Of a DNA stretch of 64,000 nt, positions 56,172 through 64,000 are shown piece by piece. This DNA comes from Sporosarcina sp. FSL W7-1349 (lineage in GTDB: Bacteria > Bacillota > Bacilli > Bacillales_A > Planococcaceae). Numbering within the stretch: the stretch's first letter is position 1; each line of letters starts with the position of its first letter. The translations under genes were made by a program, and so were the position numbers. The notes under the pieces are model-generated. The model worked only from the letters and a program-made list of their open reading frames with translations, was not told where the DNA came from and searched no databases. The stretch covers positions 744,001 through 808,000 of the forward strand of contig NZ_JBBOOK010000001.1 in the NCBI RefSeq assembly GCF_038003045.1, written 5' to 3'.

Positions 56172-56930
56172 TCAATAAGCCATCCAACCGCCATCCGCTG
56201 TCACGACGGTGCCATTGACAAAACTCGATTCATCCGATGCAAGGAAAAGGGCGATTGTTGCGATTTCCTCCGCTTCCCCAGATCTCGGGTTGTTTCCGCT
56301 TCCGGACATCGCCCGCTCCATCCCGAATGGATCCGGCTCGCTCATCGTCGTGCCGATATTCGTATTGACGCCTCCCGGGGCGATCGCATTACAGCGGATC
56401 CCTTTCGTAGCATATTGGAAGGCAACGTTTTTTGTCATCCCGACGACTCCATGCTTGGAAGCGGTATAGGCAACACCTGCCCGTGACCCTTGCAAGCCGG
56501 CCGCTGAGGCAACATTGACGATGACGCCTTGCCCTTTCTCCAAGAAGATCGGCATCGCTTTCCGGATGGCTCGCATCGGGCCAGTCAGATTGACATCCAG
56601 TACCCGATCCCATAACTCGTCCGACACTTCGCCGACCGGCATGAAGTTGTCCATGATACCCGCATTGTTCACTAGGATATCGACGGTACCGAAAGCCTCA
56701 AGCGCTTGATCGAACACCGCTTGGATATCGCCTTCCTTCGCGACATTCGCCATGACCGCAATCGCTTGTCCGCCATCCTGTTTGATCTCTTCGACCGTGG
56801 TTTGCGCCGCATTCAGATTCAAATCACATACGACAACTTGGGCCCCTTCCTTCGCGAACAATCGGGCAATCGCCTTCCCCATTCCCGAAGCCGCCCCAGT
56901 CACAACGGCCACCTTTGATTCCAATCTCAT
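56172..56930 (-). CDS. SDR-family oxidoreductase
   Basis: 252 residues, Rossmann fold. Cofactor motif VTGAASGMGKAIA, NNAG, and catalytic YxxxK (AYTASKHGVVG) with Ser in VASAAG. VVCDLNL (Asp at the end of beta-2) suggests NAD(H) preference. Substrate unknown. ATG 56930 is chosen (GAGGG six bases upstream) over others upstream. Single gene. Confidence 0.88.
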   Translation of the reverse strand: MRLESKVAVVTGAASGMGKAIARLFAKEGAQVVVCDLNLNAAQTTVEEIKQDGGQAIAVMANVAKEGDIQAVFDQALEAFGTVDILVNNAGIMDNFMPVGEVSDELWDRVLDVNLTGPMRAIRKAMPIFLEKGQGVIVNVASAAGLQGSRAGVAYTASKHGVVGMTKNVAFQYATKGIRCNAIAPGGVNTNIGTTMSEPDPFGMERAMSGSGNNPRSGEAEEIATIALFLASDESSFVNGTVVTADGGWMAY

Positions 56931-57099
56931 ATCCATCCCTCTTCTCCATAAAATTGTCTCCCATTGCCCTACTCTCCTTTGATAAGAGCAAAGCAATCAG
57001 TGAGCGATGCGCTACCATGTGTGAATTCTCTGACATTATTATACCATAATTTACTAGAATAAAAACATAAATAGCAAAGAAGAAAGTGTAGGATAGTGA

Positions 57100-57594
57100 T
57101 TAGTCACGTGGTGTTTCATCCGCTAACTCTTTCCCCATCCCCTTTAGGAAATCAAGACCGAATTTCAAGGCACGGTTAATATCGGGATCCTGGATAGCCG
57201 ACAGCAATTGAAAAAGGCCTACCTTCTCGCCATTTCCACGGTATAATTCTGCTTCGTCCAGCCCTTTCTTGACGCTGTTGGCAAGCTTTGCGGTCACTTC
57301 AGGTTCGATGGAAGAAAGGACGCCGGCCGCCCCCATGACGTGGTTGATCAAATGAGTCACGGGTTCACGCGATACTTGTTCAAGCGCGATGCCGGCGATT
57401 TTCTCCTTCGCCTGCACCATCGCATGTGCCGCATCGAGCACGCCTATTTTATGCAGTTCCCCCGTCAATTGAAGAATTTTCTGAAGGGCTTCCTCCTGCT
57501 CGGTAATCAGTGCCTGCAAGTCCTCCAGTTTTTCTTGCTGTAGCTGTTCCGCCGTCTTCTCTGATTTCCGGATCGATGTAATCGGTGTCGCCAT
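57100..57594 (-). CDS. DUF1641 partner of formate dehydrogenase
   Basis: 164 residues, helical, with an N-terminal coiled coil (EQLQQEKLEDLQALITEQEE) and the DUF1641 region GNGEKVGLFQLLSAIQDPDINRALKFGLDFLKGMG. In Bacillota (B. subtilis YrhD/YjgD) it follows the formate dehydrogenase gene, as here with one base between. Its role in the complex is not known. Confidence 0.85.
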   Translation of the reverse strand: MATPITSIRKSEKTAEQLQQEKLEDLQALITEQEEALQKILQLTGELHKIGVLDAAHAMVQAKEKIAGIALEQVSREPVTHLINHVMGAAGVLSSIEPEVTAKLANSVKKGLDEAELYRGNGEKVGLFQLLSAIQDPDINRALKFGLDFLKGMGKELADETPRD

Positions 57595-57595
57595 C

Positions 57596-60532
57596 CTATC
57601 TTCCCCCCTCTTGCTCGGTCAAATGCACATAGCCGGGACGCGCCCATTTCCGTTCCACTTCCACTCCATCTTGCGGATGTCGTCTTTTATTTCGTGGATT
57701 GGATGCAGGCAATGGATTATTCCGCACTTCGAGGAGTACTTCCATCCGCACTTTCGTCTGTTTGAATGCAGGGGTGTTCGTCCGTTGATCGACCGCCGGG
57801 CCTGTCAAGAAGTTGATGGCCGATTCCTTTTTCGTTGAATTCATCGGCAAGAAAAGCTCATTTGCCTTGACCCGATCCGTGACAAGCGCCGGTAGCTTCA
57901 ATGCACCATATGGAGAAATCAGCCGAACGAGCGATCCGCTCACTACCCCGCGCTCTTTCGCCAGTTCCGGGGATACTTCCACGAAAATCTCGGGCACTTT
58001 CGACTGGATGCCTTCGGATTTATTCGTCAAATTCCCTTCATGGAAATGTTCCAGTAGACGTCCGTTGTTGATGTGCAAATCGAATTCCTCATCGAAGGCT
58101 ACCGGCTCTACCCAATCGGAGAGTGCAAACCGCGCTTTTTTATCCGGAAAATTAAACCCGTCCACATAGAGGAGCGGTGTACTCGATCCATCGAGGCTTC
58201 CCCAGAGGAAACTGTTCCAGTCTTCCAACCCGGAATAATCCGCTTGGCTGAATAGCGGTGCCAGGCTCGCCATTTCTGCAAAGATTTCACTCGGATGTGT
58301 ATAATTCCAATCCGCGCCGAGACGGTTGGCGACTTCCTGGACAATCCACCAGTCGGCTTTCGCTTCGCCGAGCTCCGGCAATGCCTGGTATAGCCGTTGA
58401 ACGCGTCGCTCCGTGTTCGTGAAGGTGCCATCTTTCTCCAGTGATGGTACGGCAGGCAAGATGACGTCCGCGTATTGCGCAGTTCGTGAAAAGAAAATAT
58501 CTTGAACGACGAGAAAGTCCAACTTTGATAAGACGTCATGTACGTGATTCGCATTGGAATCGACGAGTGCCATATCCTCCCCGACGATATACATCGCCTT
58601 CATGACGCCTTTATCCACGGCATGGAGCATCTGGATATTATCCAATCCTGGCCGTCCTTCAATTTCCACGCCATATGCGTCTTCAAATTTTTTGCGGGCA
58701 ACGTCTTCCGTTACATGCTGGTAGCCGGGCAGCCATCCAGGCAACGTTCCCATATCACAGGCGCCTTGGACATTATTATGCCCGCGAAGTGGATAGGCCC
58801 CAGCGCCCGGTCGGCGGTAGTTGCCTGTCGCTAGCAGCAAATTGGAAATCGCAGCGGACGTATCTGACCCACCAGTGTTTTGCGTGACACCCATTCCCCA
58901 AAGGATGCACGTTCCGTCCGCATCCCGGATCAATTCAGCCGTCCGGATCAGCTGGTCTTTCGGTACGCCCGTCACTTTCTCGGCATAGTCCAATGTGTAT
59001 CTTTCCAAAACCTCATTAAACTCTTCGAAATGCAGCACATTCTCGCGAATGAACGCTTCATCATGCCAACCTTGCTGGATCATATAGTGAGTGACTGCCA
59101 TCAGCCATACTTGGTCCGTCCCTTGACGGGGACTAATGAAAAGATCGGAACGCTCCGCCATTTCATTTTTCCGCAAATCCGATACGATCAATTTCTGGCC
59201 ATGCAGCTTATGGGCCCGTTTCACCCGGGTTGCCAGAACGGGATGCCCTTCCGCTGGATTTGCTCCGATGATGATGACAAGCCCTGCTTGCGCGATATCT
59301 TTAATTGTTCCCGCGTCTCCACCCATTCCGACCGTCCGGAAGAGCCCGTCCGTCGCAGGTGATTGGCAATATCGGGAGCAATTGTCCACATTATTCGTTT
59401 GGAATACTTGACGTGCCAATTTTTGAATAATGTAATTCTCTTCATTCGTAATTTTCGACGAGGAAATGATGCCGACGCTCTCTTTTCCATGTTCTTGCCA
59501 AATATCGCCTAGATTCTTCGCGACGAGATCGAGCGCTTCTTCCCATGATGCTTCAACAAAAGAATCCCCTTGGCGGATTAGCGGCGTCGTCAACCGCTCC
59601 TCACTATTGACGAAATCCCATCCGAATTTCCCTTTGACGCAAGTCGAAATCGCATTAACCGGCGCTTCAGAGACTGGCTGGATCTTCAAAATGTCCCGAT
59701 CTTTCGTCCACACTTCAAACGAACAGCCTACGCCGCAAAACGTGCAAACGGTTTTCGTCTTTTGGATTCGGGTCTCTCGCATAGCCGCTTCCGCATCGGA
59801 AATGGCCATAATGCTGCTATAACCGGGCTCTACGTCTTTGACAAGTTCAATCATTGGTTCGAGTACATTTGACGGCATGGCCGTAAGGAATCCGGCCTTT
59901 CCCAACATCGATTTTTCCATGAGCGCATTGCACGGGCAAACCGTGATGCAGTGGCCGCATCCGACACAGGACGAGTCATTGATTTTCGCGCCGCCATCCC
60001 AGAGGACGATGGGACGTTCCCTTTCCCAATCAATGGACAAGGTTTCATTCACCTGAAGATTTTGGCACACTTCCACACATTGCCCGCAAGCGATGCACTG
60101 ATTTGGGTCATATCGGTAAAAAGGATGGGTGAAATCGACGGCTCCCGGCGGACATTTCGGTTCATACGGATATTTCTGATGCTCAATCCCCATCAAGTCG
60201 ACCGTATTATGCACTTTGCAATTGCCGTTATTATTGTCGCATACCGTACAATAGAGCAAATGATTTTCGAGAATGCGGTCCATCGCTTCGGTTCGTGCTT
60301 CTTTTGCCCGAGATGTATTTAACGCAACACGCATTCCATCCATCGCTACCGTGGAGCAGGCTCGAACGAGCGCGCCGTCCACTTCCACAATACATGTATC
60401 GCAAGTTTCGATCGGATCGACTTCCGGCAAATGACAGATTTGCGGATGCTCCACTCCAATACGATTGATCATTTGTATAAGGGTTTCGCCTTCTCTCGCC
60501 TCAACAGGCAAATCATCCAACCAGATGGTCAT
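57596..60532 (-). CDS. fdhF: molybdenum formate dehydrogenase, catalytic subunit (YjgC/YrhE-like)
   Basis: 978 residues; oxidises formate to CO2. N-terminal 2Fe-2S domain (CHLPEVDPIETCDTCIVEVDG), a NuoG-type His-Cys cluster site (CTVCDNNNGNCKVH), two 4Fe-4S sites (CIACGQCVEVCQN; CVGCGHCITVCPC), another 4Fe-4S (CTFCGVGCSFEVW), then the molybdopterin domain. The Mo ligand is Cys in SRYCQSPATDGL, not selenocysteine. Soluble, no signal. Divergent fdhD lies 160 bases away. Confidence 0.92.
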   Translation of the reverse strand: MTIWLDDLPVEAREGETLIQMINRIGVEHPQICHLPEVDPIETCDTCIVEVDGALVRACSTVAMDGMRVALNTSRAKEARTEAMDRILENHLLYCTVCDNNNGNCKVHNTVDLMGIEHQKYPYEPKCPPGAVDFTHPFYRYDPNQCIACGQCVEVCQNLQVNETLSIDWERERPIVLWDGGAKINDSSCVGCGHCITVCPCNALMEKSMLGKAGFLTAMPSNVLEPMIELVKDVEPGYSSIMAISDAEAAMRETRIQKTKTVCTFCGVGCSFEVWTKDRDILKIQPVSEAPVNAISTCVKGKFGWDFVNSEERLTTPLIRQGDSFVEASWEEALDLVAKNLGDIWQEHGKESVGIISSSKITNEENYIIQKLARQVFQTNNVDNCSRYCQSPATDGLFRTVGMGGDAGTIKDIAQAGLVIIIGANPAEGHPVLATRVKRAHKLHGQKLIVSDLRKNEMAERSDLFISPRQGTDQVWLMAVTHYMIQQGWHDEAFIRENVLHFEEFNEVLERYTLDYAEKVTGVPKDQLIRTAELIRDADGTCILWGMGVTQNTGGSDTSAAISNLLLATGNYRRPGAGAYPLRGHNNVQGACDMGTLPGWLPGYQHVTEDVARKKFEDAYGVEIEGRPGLDNIQMLHAVDKGVMKAMYIVGEDMALVDSNANHVHDVLSKLDFLVVQDIFFSRTAQYADVILPAVPSLEKDGTFTNTERRVQRLYQALPELGEAKADWWIVQEVANRLGADWNYTHPSEIFAEMASLAPLFSQADYSGLEDWNSFLWGSLDGSSTPLLYVDGFNFPDKKARFALSDWVEPVAFDEEFDLHINNGRLLEHFHEGNLTNKSEGIQSKVPEIFVEVSPELAKERGVVSGSLVRLISPYGALKLPALVTDRVKANELFLPMNSTKKESAINFLTGPAVDQRTNTPAFKQTKVRMEVLLEVRNNPLPASNPRNKRRHPQDGVEVERKWARPGYVHLTEQEGGR

Positions 60533-60691
60533 GCCATCGCCCCTTTTCTAAAGAAATCACGTTTTCCATCGTCTTTCGTTGCCCTCAGTATAAGGCATTC
60601 TAGTAGTAGTTACAATATTGCTATTATGGAAGAGAACAGTGTATCGTGTAGGTAGAATGGATTTGAACGAAGAGATAAGGAGCTCATAGAG

Positions 60692-61495
60692 ATGAATCTA
60701 GCAGAGAAACGAACCGTCCTCCAGTTCGCCAACGGTTCCTTCACGCAACGGGAAGATTTGATAGTTGCGGAGCACCCGGTGACGATCCGGATCAATGGCA
60801 AGGAGTTCATGACCATCGTTTGCTCCCCCGACCATATCGAAGAAATGGTCATCGGTTTCCTGGCATCCGAAGGGATCATTCCCAAATACGAACAAATCAA
60901 GGACTTGCGGGTAGATGAAGGGGCCGGAATCGTCCATATTGAAACGGACACGATGTATCCCTATTACGAACAATTATTGAATAAACGATTTGTCAATTCC
61001 TGCTGCGGAATGAGCCGACCGGGATTTGTATTTGCCCATGATGCGCTCACCGCTAAAAAGATGACTGGGACGAACGTCGAGTTGTCCCCGGCGCAATGCT
61101 TTTCCTTGATGGAGGAAATGGAGCGCTCTGCCGACTTATTCCACCAGACAGGCGGCGTTCACAATGCCGCAATCGGTACGCCGGCAAAGCTGATTTTGGC
61201 ACGGATGGATATCGGCCGCCATAATGCGCTCGATAAATTATATGGGCATTGCTTGAAGCATCGAATTAACGTACGAGACAAAGTAATCGTGTTCAGCGGC
61301 CGGATTTCATCGGAGATTTTATTGAAAGTCGCCAAAATCGGTTGTGAAATCATCCTTTCCAAATCGGCTCCATCGGCACGAGCTTTAGTGCTGGCCGAGG
61401 AATTGGGCATTACGACGGTCGGTTTCATCCGAGGGCAATCCTTTAATGCTTATACACATCCACAGCGGATCGTTTTAACGGACGAAAATAATTAG
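60692..61495 (+). CDS. fdhD: formate dehydrogenase sulfurtransferase FdhD
   Basis: 267 residues. Transfers sulfur to the molybdenum cofactor of formate dehydrogenase. The conserved active-site cysteines lie in NSCCGMSRPG; GIGRHNALDK-like DIGRHNALDKLYGHCL and GRISSEILLKVAK follow. AGGAG eight bases ahead of the ATG. Divergent from the enzyme it activates, so the 160-base gap probably holds both promoters. Confidence 0.92.
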   Translation: MNLAEKRTVLQFANGSFTQREDLIVAEHPVTIRINGKEFMTIVCSPDHIEEMVIGFLASEGIIPKYEQIKDLRVDEGAGIVHIETDTMYPYYEQLLNKRFVNSCCGMSRPGFVFAHDALTAKKMTGTNVELSPAQCFSLMEEMERSADLFHQTGGVHNAAIGTPAKLILARMDIGRHNALDKLYGHCLKHRINVRDKVIVFSGRISSEILLKVAKIGCEIILSKSAPSARALVLAEELGITTVGFIRGQSFNAYTHPQRIVLTDENN

Positions 61496-61556
61496 AGTGA
61501 ATGAATTCGGGGTTCCAAGCCAAATTAAGGATTCAACAGAAAAAGGAGGAATCGGC

Positions 61557-61748
61557 TTGAAATCACCGAAACGAATGCAAACGGAGATTGAAAAACGGAA
61601 AGCGGCTTTAAGCGATATGCACGTCGAAATGGCAGAGGAAGCGGTTGAATTACGAGAATACCGGAAGGCCGTCCAAGAAGCCTACCGCATCAGTGAAATG
61701 GAAAATGCCGAAAGAAGTCGTGTAAATAATTCAGATCACACAAAATAA
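61557..61748 (+). CDS. small coiled-coil hypothetical protein
   Basis: 63 residues, highly charged and helical (KRMQTEIEKRKAALSDMHVE). TTG 61557 follows AAAGGAGG. Directly after fdhD and likely co-transcribed. Not recognised. Ended by a terminator. Confidence 0.6.
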   Translation: MKSPKRMQTEIEKRKAALSDMHVEMAEEAVELREYRKAVQEAYRISEMENAERSRVNNSDHTK

Positions 61749-61756
61749 GTCGCAAA

Positions 61757-61790
61757 AATCCCGGCACTCCTATTATGGGGCGCCGGGATT
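61757..61790. terminator. terminator between convergent genes
   Basis: AATCCCGGC pairs with GCCGGGATT around a 16-base loop; serves the fdhD transcript and the cupin gene. Confidence 0.8.
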
Positions 61791-61796
61791 CATACT

Positions 61797-62339
61797 TTAC
61801 GATTCTTTTTGTAAATCTAAACTGCCAAATGTGTAATCGACTACTGTCGTATGTTCCACCGCATTGTTTTCCTTCGCCATATAATAATGGAGTCGGGCAT
61901 CCGCCATTACGGCAAGCTGTCCATCTTCCGTGTAGCCGCCAATCGGACCGTGTGAAATCGCGAACATTATACAGCCTTCAGGCGATACAAATGGTTCATG
62001 AACTGCCCCGGCGGATTCGCAAGTATAGTATCCCTTATACCCCTTATCATCCCCCTCATCATAATAAAAACCGCCTTCCACAATAAAGGCTTCCGTATTA
62101 TGAAGATGCCAGTGTACGGTAGCTTTTGTACCGGGATCCACTTTCAATAGCATTGTAAAATTACCGGAAACGAGATCGCAATGGAATAGTTTGAAGTGAG
62201 TTCCTGGCATCAACCATTCTGTCCAAGGAATCCAATCCGGGTTAATGAATTCCTTCCGATCGCCTTTCGGGCTATTTCCCGGACAGTTCATCCAAAAATC
62301 CGGAGTAAAGCGATTCGATGTACCAGTTTGTTTTGACAT
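61797..62339 (-). CDS. cupin-domain dioxygenase-like protein
   Basis: 180 residues. KATVHWHLHNTEAFIVEGGFYY gives a three-His/Glu metal site of a ChrR/Dke1-like cupin (acetylacetone-cleaving or 2,4'-dihydroxyacetophenone dioxygenase relatives); HEPFVSPEGCIMFAISHGPIG follows. Substrate not predictable. GGGGGAGG precedes the ATG. Divergent from the MalT-like regulator, which may control it. Confidence 0.7.
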   Translation of the reverse strand: MSKQTGTSNRFTPDFWMNCPGNSPKGDRKEFINPDWIPWTEWLMPGTHFKLFHCDLVSGNFTMLLKVDPGTKATVHWHLHNTEAFIVEGGFYYDEGDDKGYKGYYTCESAGAVHEPFVSPEGCIMFAISHGPIGGYTEDGQLAVMADARLHYYMAKENNAVEHTTVVDYTFGSLDLQKES

Positions 62340-62496
62340 AACATTTCCTCCCCCAATGTATTCATAGTTTGTTACCTATCGGTGATAACAATTTCAGCAT
62401 ATCTAATCGACCTTACACTGACCTTACCGAATTTGATGAAAATTCTTACTAATGGTAGAATGATAGGAAAGTAAATACTTGGGGGGAGTGGGTCTT

Positions 62497-64000
62497 TTGT
62501 ACAACTTATCCAAAGCAATACCTGTGACGGATTATATCATGCCAAGAGAACGATTGTTCACTTTGCTGCAATCTTACGAGCAGAAAAGAGTCGTCTTTTT
62601 GACTGCGGGGAATGGCTATGGTAAAACCGCTTTGCTTACCTCTTTTTTTCAAAAGCATCCATGTCTCGCCTCTTGGATTACGTTAACGCAACCGATCTGT
62701 TCCTTCGATGAATTGCGGGCTCTGCTCCCCCCTTTATCGACTGGAAAGGAAGGTTGGATTGTCATCGATCAATCAGAAAATGTACAACTTGATGCCTCTA
62801 ATCTAGATGACCTCATTTTATGGATCGAACAATTGCCGCCTGCTGCAACCATCGTTTTCTCTGGACGAACCCAGCCGATCGGTTTGCCCATCAGTCGATG
62901 GAAAATGCAGCGAATTGCCATCGCTATAGACAAAGCGGAATTGGCTTTTACGAAAGAGGAGGCCGCAGAACTCTTTCATTCCCATTATCAATTTACGATT
63001 ACTAATTACGCAGACAAACGGCTGCTTGAGGATATGGAAGGCTGGCCAGCAGGTCTTGCCTTATTCCATGAAGCGATGGCAAAAAAAACAAGCGGAACAT
63101 TCAGCTCCCGAACGGATTTATATCAATATGTAGCAAACGAAATCATCGCCGACCTCCCCGACGATGTGCGCACATTCCTTCTCCACGCCTCCTTATTTAG
63201 AGATTTGGATGAAATCGTATTAAGCAGCTATCAACCTAACTGGCCTGTTCAAGAATATATACAAGCGATTGGACATACGCACTTAATGTTCTCGCCAAAT
63301 CAAACGAATGTGTATCGGTTGAACGAACTTTTCCGCAAATTTTTCTATCAAATGGCGGAGCAAGAATGGGGTAAGAATGAAATAAAAAAACGCCATCATC
63401 AATTGGCAAAATTATATCGCGACCATTACCGTTTTTTAGAAGCGCTGTCGCAAGCGGTTGCCGCTGGAGAAGATGAACTAGTTATCGCTATCATTATGGA
63501 AATGACGGAACGCTATGAGCCCAGTTCGTTTTTACAAGTGCTGGACGGCTATTTAGAACAGGTCTCCCCTTCTGTTCATTTAGCGGAAATCAGTTTGTTT
63601 TTGTTCCGCTGTATTCCGACCAGTTTGTTGGGGCAGTTGATTGAACCATTACGTTCCATCATAGATAGATGCGAGGTTGAAAATTCACCTGCTTATGGAG
63701 AACTCTGTCATCGCCTTGCGACCATTTATTTTTTTCAAGGCGAGTTACAGCAAGCATTGGAATTCAGTACCATCAGCTTAACGTTTTCAATGAAACAACA
63801 GGACGAGCGGATGATTGCTTTGAATTTAAGTAAACTGGCGAAAATCCATCGTTTTTTTGGCAATCATGAACAATCAGTATCCTATACTCGCCAAGCGTTG
63901 GCAAAGGCTGATCTATTCGGATTTCAACATACCCAAATGCACACGTTATGGAATGCGGCTGAACTCTCCATGGATGAAGGAGACCTGGAAAAAGCACGGC
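62497..64000 (+). CDS. MalT-like ATP-dependent transcription activator (3' end outside window)
   Basis: The frame is open to the window end (501 codons visible). TTG 62497 follows GGGGGGAG. STAND ATPase: Walker A TAGNGYGKTALL, Walker B GWIVIDQSE, then EDMEGWPAGLALFHEA, typical of MalT-type regulators, and TPR-like helices from about residue 300. A LuxR-type HTH is expected at the missing C-terminus. Inducer unknown; the divergent cupin gene is the obvious candidate target. Confidence 0.8.
   Translation, partial: MYNLSKAIPVTDYIMPRERLFTLLQSYEQKRVVFLTAGNGYGKTALLTSFFQKHPCLASWITLTQPICSFDELRALLPPLSTGKEGWIVIDQSENVQLDASNLDDLILWIEQLPPAATIVFSGRTQPIGLPISRWKMQRIAIAIDKAELAFTKEEAAELFHSHYQFTITNYADKRLLEDMEGWPAGLALFHEAMAKKTSGTFSSRTDLYQYVANEIIADLPDDVRTFLLHASLFRDLDEIVLSSYQPNWPVQEYIQAIGHTHLMFSPNQTNVYRLNELFRKFFYQMAEQEWGKNEIKKRHHQLAKLYRDHYRFLEALSQAVAAGEDELVIAIIMEMTERYEPSSFLQVLDGYLEQVSPSVHLAEISLFLFRCIPTSLLGQLIEPLRSIIDRCEVENSPAYGELCHRLATIYFFQGELQQALEFSTISLTFSMKQQDERMIALNLSKLAKIHRFFGNHEQSVSYTRQALAKADLFGFQHTQMHTLWNAAELSMDEGDLEKAR

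Overview
The window reads as a chromosomal segment of a spore-forming, low-to-moderate GC Bacillota, most like Planococcaceae (Sporosarcina-type); this is inferred from protein resemblance and gene order, not from a marker search. Strong AAGGAGG-type ribosome sites, many TTG and GTG starts, a SleL/YaaH-like spore glucosidase and B. subtilis-like gene order support it. The backbone from about 7.3 to 28.7 kb follows the B. subtilis ccdA-ccdC-yneK-citB-yneP-yneQ-yneR-plsY-parE-parC order. It is interrupted by small gene sets, a group II intron and an insertion sequence.

Layout. 0-7 kb: a broken-off Rpn-type nuclease gene, an MFS transporter, UvrX-type translesion polymerase and a YolD-like partner (each behind a LexA-type box but about 2 kb apart), a small oxidase-like membrane protein, and ilvA. 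7-12.8 kb: cytochrome c maturation (ccdA, thioredoxin-like, ccdC), yneK, a DUF1659/DUF2922/YvrJ trio, a Sco copper chaperone and a lytic transglycosylase. 12.8-14.7 kb: a group II intron just after a terminator. 14.8-28.7 kb: SMR pump, nicotinamidase, aconitase, a 21-bp tandem repeat, yneP-yneQ, an IS3-family element sitting in a terminator loop, an alpha/beta hydrolase, yneR, plsY and the topoisomerase IV pair. 29-33.7 kb: a response regulator/histidine kinase/lipoprotein operon followed by a cluster of unrecognised small proteins, one of them split by a possible -1 frameshift.

34.58-42.93 kb is an A+T-rich Tn7-like transposon, 8,350 bp, with matching TGT...ACA ends, multiple putative TnsB sites and a 5-bp target duplication. 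It encodes TnsA, TnsB, TnsC and one long TniQ/TnsD-like protein. Its cargo is an arsenic operon, arsR-arsI-arsB-arsC, which should cleave methylarsenite (ArsI), reduce arsenate (ArsC) and export arsenite (ArsB) under ArsR control through three copies of an ATCAA-N6-TTGAT operator. No CRISPR-Cas genes are present in it.

43-64 kb: a ribbon-helix-helix-like and a SAP-domain protein, a type I toxin-antitoxin locus (26-residue holin-like toxin missed by ordinary ORF calling) with a second copy whose toxin start was replaced by a hairpin repeat, a Rieske-type FAD oxidoreductase, an SPFH/zinc-ribbon membrane-stress pair, a SleL-like hydrolase, a surface protein with NSLSS repeats, several membrane and acetyltransferase genes, a molybdenum formate dehydrogenase with its DUF1641 partner and divergent fdhD, a cupin enzyme, and a MalT-like regulator cut off by the window end.

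No tRNA, rRNA or CRISPR array was seen. All family calls are from reading motifs and remembered relatives; no search was run.
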